From: Clostridium sp. 1001275B_160808_H3
GTDB taxonomy: Bacteria; Bacillota; Clostridia; Clostridiales; Clostridiaceae
Reading direction: 5' to 3'
Length of the DNA stretch: 35,779 bases
Assembly: GCF_015550425.1 (NCBI RefSeq)
Contig: NZ_JADNAT010000029.1
Coordinates: 1-35,779, forward strand
This document shows positions 18,774-25,796 of this stretch, piece after piece. Each line of letters opens with the position of its first letter. Position 1 is the first letter of the stretch. The translations under genes and the position numbers were made by a program. Under the pieces are notes generated by a model that saw only the letters and a list, made by a program, of their open reading frames with translations, did not search any database and was not told the origin of the DNA.

Positions 18774-20327
18774 ATGAAAAAGATATGGAATGTAGCTATA
18801 TATGCAAGGGTTTCAACAGATAAAAAGGATCAAAGTGAATCTATTCCGGCACAAGTTGGTAATTTAAAAAAATGGCTTTTAGAAAAAGAAATAAGTGATA
18901 TTAATTCTGTATATAATTTAATCGATATTTATGAAGATCAAGGAACATCTGGATCTACATTCGAAAGACAAGCTTTTATTAGGATGAAACAAGCTATTGA
19001 AGATAAAAAGATTAATATGATTCTTACACGTGATTTATCAAGATTTTCAAGAAATTATGTTTTAGCAGGATATTATCTAGAGGATTATTTTAAAGTTAAT
19101 AATGTAAGATTTGTATCTGTTTTAGATAATGTAGATACAGAAAATGAGTTTAATGATATCATTCCATTTAAAAATATTTTGAATGAAATGTATATTAAGG
19201 ATTGTAGTAAAAGAGTAAGAAGTGCCTTATTAGAAAGAATGCAAAGAGGTTCATCTATTGCCAGCAAGCCTCCATATGGCTATAAATTTGAGGAATACTA
19301 TGAGGGAAATCAAAAAACTATAGTATTAGTACCAGAAGGTGGAGAAGCTACAGAGGTTATAAAAGAAATTTTTACATTATATATAAGTGGATGGGGAGCA
19401 GGAAAAATTGCTAATTATTTAAATGAAAAAGGCATAGAGCCACCATCAGCAAGATTAAAAAACTTTAAAAATAAAAAGACTGGGTTATGGAATAGCAATA
19501 CTATATTTTCTATATTAAAAAATCCTAAGTATGGCGGATATATGGCACAACAAAGATGGAAAAAGGTAAGTTATAAAATAAATCAAGTTAGGGCTACAGA
19601 TGAAAGTGAATGGATATGGGGAGGGGAGTTCGATGGAATAATAGACAAGAATACATTTAATAATGTTCAAAGGCTACTAAGCGAAAGAAGTAGTGGATAT
19701 AGATATAAAAATGGGGTTTTGCACCCATTTTCAAGAGTTTTAAAATGTGGGGATTGTAACGGCTCAATGACTTATAAAGCACAATATAAAGGATATAAAT
19801 GTTCAAATAGTCAAAAGGGTGGGAGTAGGTGTACAGCTCATAGCGTAAAGGAAGATTATTTAATAGAAATCATAAAAGAAAATTTAATAAAGTTAATAGA
19901 TGAAAATATAGATAAAAACAAATATTATAATCTAATAAAAGATATAAAGATAGACAATAATTTTGAGAAAGAATTACTCACAGTTGAACATGAGTTATCC
20001 ACATTAGATAATAAATTCCAAAAGTTATATGAGGATAAATTAACAGATTTAATCACAGAAAGAAATTTTAATAATATGGTTAAGGTTATTCAAGATAAAC
20101 AAGAAAAACTAATTAAAAGAAATAAAGAACTGCATACAATGATTGATAATAGTATTAATAATAATAGCTTAGAAATATATAATAATAAAATAAAGCGGAT
20201 ATTAGAGCTTAAAGAAATAGACAGAGAATTTATAGAGGCAGTAGTAGATAAAATTATTGTTACAGAAAATAAAGAAAAGCAAGAAAAAATGATTGAGGTG
20301 TATTTTAAGTTTAGTAATAAAATATAA
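18774..20327 (+). CDS. Large serine recombinase (site-specific integrase/excisionase)
   Basis: It catalyses site-specific integration or excision of a DNA element through a phosphoserine intermediate. The resolvase domain (residues 1-~150) has the catalytic Ser14 in YARVSTDK and arginines in TRDLSRFSRNY. The Recombinase domain (~170-290) has KPPYGYKF and WNSNTIFSILKNPKYGGYM. A zinc ribbon (CGDCNGSM ... CSNSQKGGSRC) and a coiled-coil C-terminus (~380-470) follow. The length of 517 aa is normal and the gene looks intact. It ends ~55 bp before a guanylyltransferase gene that has lost its 5' end, as expected for a recombinase next to an attachment junction. No other phage or conjugation gene is in the window. 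Confidence 0.94.
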   Translation: MKKIWNVAIYARVSTDKKDQSESIPAQVGNLKKWLLEKEISDINSVYNLIDIYEDQGTSGSTFERQAFIRMKQAIEDKKINMILTRDLSRFSRNYVLAGYYLEDYFKVNNVRFVSVLDNVDTENEFNDIIPFKNILNEMYIKDCSKRVRSALLERMQRGSSIASKPPYGYKFEEYYEGNQKTIVLVPEGGEATEVIKEIFTLYISGWGAGKIANYLNEKGIEPPSARLKNFKNKKTGLWNSNTIFSILKNPKYGGYMAQQRWKKVSYKINQVRATDESEWIWGGEFDGIIDKNTFNNVQRLLSERSSGYRYKNGVLHPFSRVLKCGDCNGSMTYKAQYKGYKCSNSQKGGSRCTAHSVKEDYLIEIIKENLIKLIDENIDKNKYYNLIKDIKIDNNFEKELLTVEHELSTLDNKFQKLYEDKLTDLITERNFNNMVKVIQDKQEKLIKRNKELHTMIDNSINNNSLEIYNNKIKRILELKEIDREFIEAVVDKIIVTENKEKQEKMIEVYFKFSNKI

Positions 20328-20381
20328 AGTTTGAGTTGTAATTAGTAATATATAAGTATTATAAAAATAGCCTTTATCATT
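20328..20381. other. Element/chromosome junction, candidate attachment site half
   Basis: Between the recombinase stop and the first codon resembling manC (20382) lie 54 non-coding AT-rich bases. The manC frame stays open only back to a TAA at 20346-20348, and residues 20349-20381 (YISIIKIAFII) do not look like the family. The join must therefore lie near 20375-20390. A matching half-site would be needed to define the core, and none is visible. Confidence 0.5.
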
Positions 20382-21206
20382 AACAAAGAAACCGCTACAT
20401 GTATAGGTCTATCTGCTGTTAAGCTTTTGAAGAAAGATGGAGATGCTGTTATGGTTGTATTGCCTTCTGATCATCATATAGAAAACGAGAAGGTTTATAT
20501 AGAAACATTATCACAAGCTGTGGATATCGCAAATAAAAGACGGGGAATAGTAACACTTGGTATATCTCCAACAAGAGCAGAAACAGGCTATGGGTATATC
20601 GAGATGGGACAAAGAATACAATCATCAGAGATACCAACTTATAAAGTAGCTAGGTTTACTGAAAAACCTAATGTGGAAGTCGCAAAAGACTTTTTATTAA
20701 AAGGAACTTATTTATGGAATTCAGGAATGTTTGTTTTTAGAGCAGATGTAATATTAAGAGAAATAGAAAAATATCTTCCACAACTATATAAATCATTAAT
20801 GGAAATATATAAGCATATTGGGGAAGAAGATGAAGAAGAAGTTATTAACGAGCAATATTCATTAATAGATGGAATATCAATAGATTTTGGAGTTATGCAA
20901 AAAACTAGAAAGGCTTTCGTTATAAAAAGTGATTTTGTATGGGATGATATAGGAAGCTTTTCAGCACTAAGTAGATATTTAGAAGAAAAGAAAGATAATA
21001 AAACAAGTAATAATGTATATTTGCAAGATAGTGAAAATTGCTCTATATTTGGAGATAAAAATTTAATAATTGGATTAGGAATAAAAGATTTAGTTATAGT
21101 AGATGCTGGAGATGTTATTCTTATAATGGACAAGAATAAGGATCAGGAAATAAAACATTTACTAAGTGATCTGACTAATAAACCTGAATATGAAGACTAC
21201 ATTTAG
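20382..21206 (+). pseudogene. manC: Mannose-1-phosphate guanylyltransferase, N-terminally truncated by the recombinase junction
   Basis: The intact enzyme makes GDP-mannose from mannose 1-phosphate and GTP for surface polysaccharides. Homology starts abruptly at NKETATCIGLSAVKL (20382) and continues with AVMVVLPSDHHI, TLGISPTRAETGYGYIEMG, RFTEKPNVEVAKDF, LWNSGMFVFRADV and VWDDIGSFSALSRYLEE. These are all family landmarks, in frame to the TAG at 21204-21206. About the first 85-95 residues are missing, including the Gly-rich nucleotide-binding loop and the xRLWPLSR motif, so the fragment cannot be active. A TTG at 20427 is the only plausible start and has no ribosome site. It is either a true pseudogene or one half of a gene that excision would restore. 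Confidence 0.85.
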
Positions 21207-21234
21207 AGGGAAGATTGATCTTCCCTATTTTATT
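21207..21234 (+). terminator. Terminator after the manC fragment
   Basis: AGGGAAGA / TCTTCCCT stem with a four-base loop TTGA, followed by ATTTTATTTG. It begins one base after the stop codon. Confidence 0.88.
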
Positions 21235-21246
21235 TGTAATATTCTA

Positions 21247-21275
21247 TTAATTTTATGATAAAATATACATATAAT
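21247..21275 (+). promoter_or_regulatory. Weak sigma-A promoter for the zinc-ribbon gene
   Basis: A perfect -10 box TATAAT (21270-21275) has a poor -35 TTAATT (21247-21252) at 17-bp spacing, 28 bp before the start of the next gene and just after a terminator. Confidence 0.45.
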
Positions 21276-21302
21276 AGTTAAATTAATTAAGGAGGATTAG
21301 AT

Positions 21303-21695
21303 TTGGGTAAAGGAGTAAGCATTCAGTGTAAGAGATGTGATTATAGTGCAACGTTATTTGAAGGGATTGGTTCTAGGACTAAAGACTTCGAAGTGTTTAG
21401 AGGAGAGCTTACTAAGAAAAGAAATGACAGTATAGACTTTATATTAAGTAAGAAAAATATTAACAATATAAGCTATTATAATGCATATGTAAAATGTGAT
21501 AAGTGTGGAAATTTAGCAACAGTTCCTTACGTAGAAATTAATTATGATGATAATAAAATTTTCAAATTAGAGTATAGCTGTGAAATATGTAGAAGTAAAT
21601 ATAAGGTAGTTAGTGAAGATGAGATAGTTAACAGTAGATGTCCAATTTGTAATTACGAGCATTTACAAAATTCTAGAAGTATATTTTGGGATTAA
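21303..21695 (+). CDS. Small zinc-ribbon protein of unknown function
   Basis: This 130-aa protein starts at TTG, 8 nt behind AAGGAGG. It contains four CxxC pairs: CKRC (8-11), CDKC (~63), CEIC (~98) and CPIC (~115). This is enough for two zinc ribbons, the second formed by CEICRSKYKV and CPICNYEHLQ. The middle (~25-55) is charged and lacks a recognisable domain. There is no signal peptide or transmembrane segment. The monocistronic setting between a terminator and a 178-bp gap gives no clue. A nucleic-acid or protein adaptor role would be a guess; I do not recognise the family. Confidence 0.8.
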   Translation: MGKGVSIQCKRCDYSATLFEGIGSRTKDFEVFRGELTKKRNDSIDFILSKKNINNISYYNAYVKCDKCGNLATVPYVEINYDDNKIFKLEYSCEICRSKYKVVSEDEIVNSRCPICNYEHLQNSRSIFWD

Positions 21696-21873
21696 TAGAA
21701 AGCAAAAAAAGGTTATATTTTTATATGAGTTTTTGTAAATGTATTCATGAATATTTTCTTTTAGATATAAAAATAAATTTTAATAATAAATAATTCGATA
21801 AAATAAAATATATATGTGTTATTAAAAAGTTACTATATAAATAAAAAAATTATAAGGATTTGGGAGGGTATAT

Positions 21874-22488
21874 ATGTTAAAAAAATTAGCTTCAGATGCT
21901 CTAGGACTAAGTGATATAGGAAAAATAATTGATAAAAAGGATTTTAATAAGGTGGATGCAGATGATTATATAATGCATGAAGATGGAGAACAAATATTTT
22001 TCCTTATAAAATCAAGAACTGATGAGTATTGCTTCACTAATTTAGCTCTTATTCATGTTGATGGTACATCTGCTGTAAGTAAAAAGAGACTTGTGACAAG
22101 ATATGATTATTATAGGAATGAAATTAGAAATGTTGCTATAGAAACAGCTGGGACTATAGATCTGGATTGTGAAATTAAATTTATTATTGGAGAAACAGCT
22201 TTTTCAATAGATGTAGATAAAAATCAAATAGAACAATTAAAGGATTTATATAAATCATTAATTAGAATATCTCATATAATACATGAAAATGATATTATGC
22301 TTACTAAATCTGAAGAAACTTTAAAAATAGCAGCCAGTGCTTGTGCATCAAGTAAGGTTGTTGAAGGAAATGCAGCAGAAATATTTAAAGATATAAATGA
22401 GTATGCTTTTAATTGGACAAAGATAAGTAGAGAAAATTACATTAAAAAAGATTTTTCTGATGTGTTTAAGAATTATATAAATAACTAA
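21874..22488 (+). CDS. Bacterial PH-domain protein (YvbH-like)
   Basis: The N-terminal ~125 residues read as a bacterial PH domain: YIMHEDGEQIFFLIKSRTDEYCFTN, then ALIHVDGTSAVSKKRLVTRYDY and the beta-rich FIIGETAFSIDVD. This is followed by a helical C-terminal region (~130-204) with NWTKISRENYIKKDF, as in the YvbH extension. 204 aa matches the family. The ATG lies 7 nt behind GGGAGGG. The gene is alone and closed by a strong terminator. Members are cytosolic, form oligomers and have no defined cellular role. Confidence 0.8.
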   Translation: MLKKLASDALGLSDIGKIIDKKDFNKVDADDYIMHEDGEQIFFLIKSRTDEYCFTNLALIHVDGTSAVSKKRLVTRYDYYRNEIRNVAIETAGTIDLDCEIKFIIGETAFSIDVDKNQIEQLKDLYKSLIRISHIIHENDIMLTKSEETLKIAASACASSKVVEGNAAEIFKDINEYAFNWTKISRENYIKKDFSDVFKNYINN

Positions 22489-22494
22489 TATTAA

Positions 22495-22541
22495 TAACCA
22501 TAAACTTATTTACTAAATATTAAGTTTATGGTTATTTTTTA
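22495..22541. terminator. Terminator after the PH-domain gene
   Basis: A 14-bp perfect stem (TAACCATAAACTTA at 22495-22508, TAAGTTTATGGTTA at 22521-22534) has a 12-nt loop and a following T tract. The next 240 bases to 22782 are very AT-rich and show nothing else I can support. Confidence 0.9.
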
Positions 22542-22782
22542 TATAAGTATTTGTAGAAGTTCATCTATTATTAATGCAATACTTAAATTTATTTAACAAT
22601 AGAGGATATTAAATTGATTTAAATATTGAATATAATTTTTTATTAAGTCATGATTACATGGATTTTTATTTAAATATATATATTTTTATAATGAATTCTG
22701 AATTTTAAATTAATATTGAAATTATAAATTTAAAATTAAATTTATTTATTGTATAATCAATATAAAATATAAGGAGATTAAG

Positions 22783-23859
22783 ATGATGGGTGTAGAGAAA
22801 AAAAGAGAATTTATAATTAATACGCTGTACTTAGCAATCGTTTCTGCAATAATATATATTGCAATTAGATATGGGCTAGCTTGGTTTTTACCATTTGTAA
22901 TAGGATTTGGAATAGCATTTATATTAAAGCCATTGATAAATCTAATATCAAGAAAATCTGGGGTAAATAGGAAGGCGGTTGCTGGTATTACAGTTTTAAT
23001 TTTTTATACAACAGTTGGAGCCTTATTTACATTAATTATAGTAAAGGTATTTGTTGCATTAAAGGAATTATTTATTAAATTGCCAGGCATTTATATGACT
23101 TCTATAGAACCTGCAATATTTCAGTTATCTAGCGGATTTGAAGATATATTGATAAAATTAGATCCTACTTTAGTGCAAGCTATAAGAGATATTATATCCT
23201 CGTTTACAGAATCATTAGGAGCTGTAATTTCTAGTATATCATCAGGCGTTGTTGTATTTGTATCATCAACAGTTACTTCTGTACCAACATTTTTTATTAT
23301 AGTTATATTTTCCATTATTGCATCTTTCTTCTTTGCGATGGATTATACAAATATAACAAGTTTTATAACAAGACAATTTTCTGAAAAAACTTCTAGTTTG
23401 ATATTTGATGTTAAAGATTATATAGTTGGTACCTTATTTAAATTTGTAAAGGCTTATTCAATAATAATAACAGTAACTTTTATAGAACTAGCTATAGGGC
23501 TATCTATATTAAGGATAGAGGGCGCAATTACAATAGCATTATTAATAGCTTGTGTAGATGTACTTCCTGTACTTGGAACAGGTGGGATAGTTATACCTTG
23601 GATTATAATAGAATTAATTAGAGGTAATATAGCTTTAGCAATAGGATTAACTATAGTTTATGTTGTTATAACAATAGTAAGAAACGTTTTAGAACCAAAA
23701 GTTGTAGGACAGCAAGTTGGGTTGCATCCTATAATAATGTTGATGTGTATGTTTATAGGAGTTAAAATATTTGGATTCCTAGGATTATTTGTATTACCTA
23801 TAATAGTTATAATATTAAAAAACTTAAATGATAGTGGAAAGATACATATATTTAAATAG
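22783..23859 (+). CDS. ytvI: AI-2E family transporter, sporulation protein YtvI type
   Basis: A polytopic membrane protein of 358 aa. It has a hydrophobic pair near the N-terminus (ITLYLAIV-like start, then WFLPFVIGFGIAFILKPLI), an amphipathic periplasmic segment of ~100 residues, and a C-terminal bundle with VDVLPVLGTGGIVIPWIIIE and NVLEPKVVGQQVGLHPI, the diagnostic motifs of the AI-2E exporter (UPF0118/PerM) family. Proteins of this exact layout in spore-formers are called YtvI. The transported compound is unknown. The start is ATG behind AAGGAGATT; a second ATG one codon later is equally possible. It is monocistronic. Confidence 0.85.
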   Translation: MMGVEKKREFIINTLYLAIVSAIIYIAIRYGLAWFLPFVIGFGIAFILKPLINLISRKSGVNRKAVAGITVLIFYTTVGALFTLIIVKVFVALKELFIKLPGIYMTSIEPAIFQLSSGFEDILIKLDPTLVQAIRDIISSFTESLGAVISSISSGVVVFVSSTVTSVPTFFIIVIFSIIASFFFAMDYTNITSFITRQFSEKTSSLIFDVKDYIVGTLFKFVKAYSIIITVTFIELAIGLSILRIEGAITIALLIACVDVLPVLGTGGIVIPWIIIELIRGNIALAIGLTIVYVVITIVRNVLEPKVVGQQVGLHPIIMLMCMFIGVKIFGFLGLFVLPIIVIILKNLNDSGKIHIFK

Positions 23860-24039
23860 GAAGACAATAAAAATTATTATTTAAGAAAATTTAAAAGTGA
23901 ATTAAGTAATTTATTAAAAGATAGTGAATAAACGATATATTAATATTTATTAAAAGATGTAGATATATGAAAGTATAGATTATTATACTGAATATATCTA
24001 TTATTTTATAAATAATACCTTTATAAATAGGAGTAGCAT

Positions 24040-24474
24040 ATGAAAATTGAATTTTATGAAAAAAATATAGTAGAAAATGAAAAATTACTTTATGCAATAA
24101 TTGTATCAAGATATAAGAATAAATGGATATTTGTTAAACATAAAGAACGAGATACGTGGGAAATTCCAGCAGGACATAGAGAAATTAATGAAGATATAAA
24201 TTTTACGGCAAAAAGAGAATTATTTGAAGAAACAGGAGCTAAGGAATTTGAAATATTATACATGAACGATTATTCTTTAGAGATTAATGGAAAGAAAAGT
24301 TACGCGGCATTATTCTTTGCTGAAATATATTCTTTAGGAGATTTGCCGGATTTTGAAATAGGAGAAATTAAAGAATTTGATAATATACCTAAAAATTTAA
24401 CTTATCCAGATATACAACCTAAATTATTCGAAAAAATAAAAGAAGTATTAAAGGTAAATATTAACAAATTATAG
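24040..24474 (+). CDS. Nudix hydrolase
   Basis: 144 aa with a complete Nudix box: G45, five residues, E51, seven residues, R59-E60, L-F, E63-E64, T-G66-A. This gives the metal-binding helix that hydrolyses nucleoside-diphosphate derivatives. Upstream, RDTWEIPAGHRE is the usual entry to the box. Length and simplicity fit MutT/YtkD-like house-cleaning enzymes, but the substrate (8-oxo-dGTP, NDP-sugar or other) cannot be read. ATG 24040 follows AGGAGTAGC. The gene is alone; no terminator is obvious behind it. Confidence 0.87.
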   Translation: MKIEFYEKNIVENEKLLYAIIVSRYKNKWIFVKHKERDTWEIPAGHREINEDINFTAKRELFEETGAKEFEILYMNDYSLEINGKKSYAALFFAEIYSLGDLPDFEIGEIKEFDNIPKNLTYPDIQPKLFEKIKEVLKVNINKL

Positions 24475-24613
24475 ATTTAAGGTTATAATGGTTAAGAGAG
24501 AAGGCAATTACTAATATGATAATAAGTGGGGCTATATACAAGAAAACATATTTGTTTTTTATCATCTATAGTATTATCATATAGTTAAATAAGAAAAGCG
24601 AGGTGAGGAAATT

Positions 24614-25207
24614 ATGATGATGAATACTCACAAAGCTTTAGCACAACAATTTATAAGCAATGTAGAAGAGGATAAAGTCTTTATAATAAATGATGGACAT
24701 TTTATATGGGGAAACTTAAAACCTGATTCTGTATCAAAATATAAATTTAAAAAACACTATATAGATGAAAGTTTTGATATGGTTGTTAAAAAGATAGAAT
24801 TTTTATCCTCATTAACTTTAGATGATATCTATAGTAGATATTCATCTAAAAAATTTAATCAAGAGCTAGGCGTTGTTTGTCATTTTTTATGTGACTTTTT
24901 CTGTATTCCACATTTTCAAAGATGGGAATTTAAAAGTGCTAATGCTATGAAGGAACATGTATTATATGAAAATGAATTAAATAAATTTTCTAAGGATTAT
25001 AATATAAAAAGAGATATGAATTTCCACCTAACATCAGAAGAAATTGGGAAGTATATAATGAAACTTCAAAAAGAATACGAAGGAATAGCCTCATACGAGA
25101 AAGATTTACTTTTTGCTAGTCATATTTGTAGTACTGTTGTGAATATGGTATTAAACGAAGTAGTTTTAAATCAAAAGTTAAAAGAGCATATAGCTTTAGT
25201 AATATAG
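24614..25207 (+). CDS. Zinc-dependent phospholipase C-like protein (S1/P1 nuclease fold), no signal peptide
   Basis: 197 aa resembling the N-terminal catalytic domain of clostridial zinc phospholipase C. Likely metal ligands are His in MNTHKALA, Asp in INDGHFIWG, His/Asp in GVVCHFLCDFFCIPHFQRW and His-Glu in EHVLYENE. Unlike the secreted toxins there is no signal peptide and no C2 membrane-binding domain, so it should stay in the cytosol. Proteins of this short type are widespread in non-toxigenic clostridia with unknown substrate. ATG 24614, the first of two tandem ATGs, follows GAGGTGAGG. The terminator overlaps its stop codon. Confidence 0.78.
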   Translation: MMMNTHKALAQQFISNVEEDKVFIINDGHFIWGNLKPDSVSKYKFKKHYIDESFDMVVKKIEFLSSLTLDDIYSRYSSKKFNQELGVVCHFLCDFFCIPHFQRWEFKSANAMKEHVLYENELNKFSKDYNIKRDMNFHLTSEEIGKYIMKLQKEYEGIASYEKDLLFASHICSTVVNMVLNEVVLNQKLKEHIALVI

Positions 25208-25233
25208 AGAGTCAATAGACTCTCTATTTTTTT
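25204..25233. terminator. Terminator overlapping the phospholipase-like stop codon
   Basis: A 10-bp perfect stem (ATAGAGAGTC / GACTCTCTAT) with loop AATA is followed by seven T's. The TAG stop codon lies in the left arm. Confidence 0.92.
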
Positions 25234-25254
25234 ATATAAGGACAGTATAAAAGC

Positions 25255-25275
25255 ATAAGATTTCGAAAATCTTAT
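25255..25275. repeat. Short perfect inverted repeat upstream of the metal operon
   Basis: ATAAGATTT and AAATCTTAT flank CGA (9-bp arms), ~66 bp upstream of the -35 box. No T tract follows, so it is not a terminator; it could be a binding site or chance. Confidence 0.35.
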
Positions 25276-25340
25276 TATATAAGAAGTTTAACAGTGTAAT
25301 ATTTGAAAAGTAGATTTATGGAAAATATTTTTATTTAAAG

Positions 25341-25370
25341 TTGACACATTTGATGGGAATATCATATAAT
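25341..25370 (+). promoter_or_regulatory. Sigma-A promoter of the metal-efflux operon
   Basis: Perfect -35 TTGACA (25341-25346) and -10 TATAAT (25365-25370) with 18-bp spacing. Transcription should start near 25377, immediately before the palindromic operator. Confidence 0.88.
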
Positions 25371-25381
25371 ATTATTAAATA

Positions 25382-25407
25382 AACATATGAGCAATTGTTC
25401 ATATGTT
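25382..25407. promoter_or_regulatory. ArsR/CadC-type operator
   Basis: A 26-bp inverted repeat: AACATATGA at the left pairs with TCATATGTT at the right around GCAATTGT, with a single mismatched pair. This is the form of ArsR/SmtB-family sites and lies just after the expected start of transcription, where bound repressor would block the operon. Confidence 0.82.
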
Positions 25408-25420
25408 GTGGGAGGGAATT

Positions 25421-25780
25421 ATGGAAGAGAATAAATTAGAAAGTTGTAATTGTACAATAATTCATAAGGATGTTGTTGATAAAGTAAGAAAGTCTATACC
25501 AGATGAGGAAAAATTATACGATTTAGCTGATTTATTTAAAGCTTTTAGTGATTCTACAAGAATAAAAATATTATGTGCTTTATTTCAGGAAGAATTATGT
25601 GTATGTGATTTAGCTGCACTATTGAATATGACACAATCTGCAATCTCACATCAGCTTAGAGTATTAAAATCAAATAGATTAGTTAAGTTTAGAAGAGATG
25701 GGAAAGTTATATATTATTCATTATCAGATGATCATATCAAGCATATATTTAATGAAGGATTTAAGCACATTATTGAATAG
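25421..25780 (+). CDS. cadC: ArsR/SmtB-family metal-responsive repressor, CadC-like
   Basis: 119-aa winged-helix repressor that should release DNA on binding Cd(II), Pb(II) or Zn(II). The helix-3 box ELCVCDLAALL has Cys60 and Cys62, and the N-terminal arm has Cys9 and Cys11, giving a four-Cys alpha3N site laid out as in CadC. The last helix DDHIKHIFNEGFKHIIE carries Asp, His, His and Glu in the pattern of the alpha5 zinc site. The recognition helix is QSAISHQLRVLK. I choose ATG 25421, 5 nt behind GGGAGG; the in-frame ATG at 25403 lies inside the operator. The efflux ATPase starts 16 bp after its stop. Confidence 0.92.
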   Translation: MEENKLESCNCTIIHKDVVDKVRKSIPDEEKLYDLADLFKAFSDSTRIKILCALFQEELCVCDLAALLNMTQSAISHQLRVLKSNRLVKFRRDGKVIYYSLSDDHIKHIFNEGFKHIIE

Positions 25781-25796
25781 GAAAGTGGTGAAAAAT

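Noticed and set aside
20427..21206. A short but complete guanylyltransferase starting at TTG 20427
   Set aside because: Family homology continues upstream of this TTG in the same frame to 20382, there is no ribosome site, and the nucleotide-binding N-terminus is missing; it is a truncated gene.
25403..25420. Upstream ATG start for the metal repressor
   Set aside because: It lies inside the operator palindrome; ATG 25421 has GGGAGG at proper spacing and aligns the N-terminal Cys pair with CadC.
25698..25796. Longer N-terminus of the metal ATPase overlapping the repressor gene
   Set aside because: The extra residues are the repressor's coding region read in another frame; the HMA domain begins just after ATG 25797.
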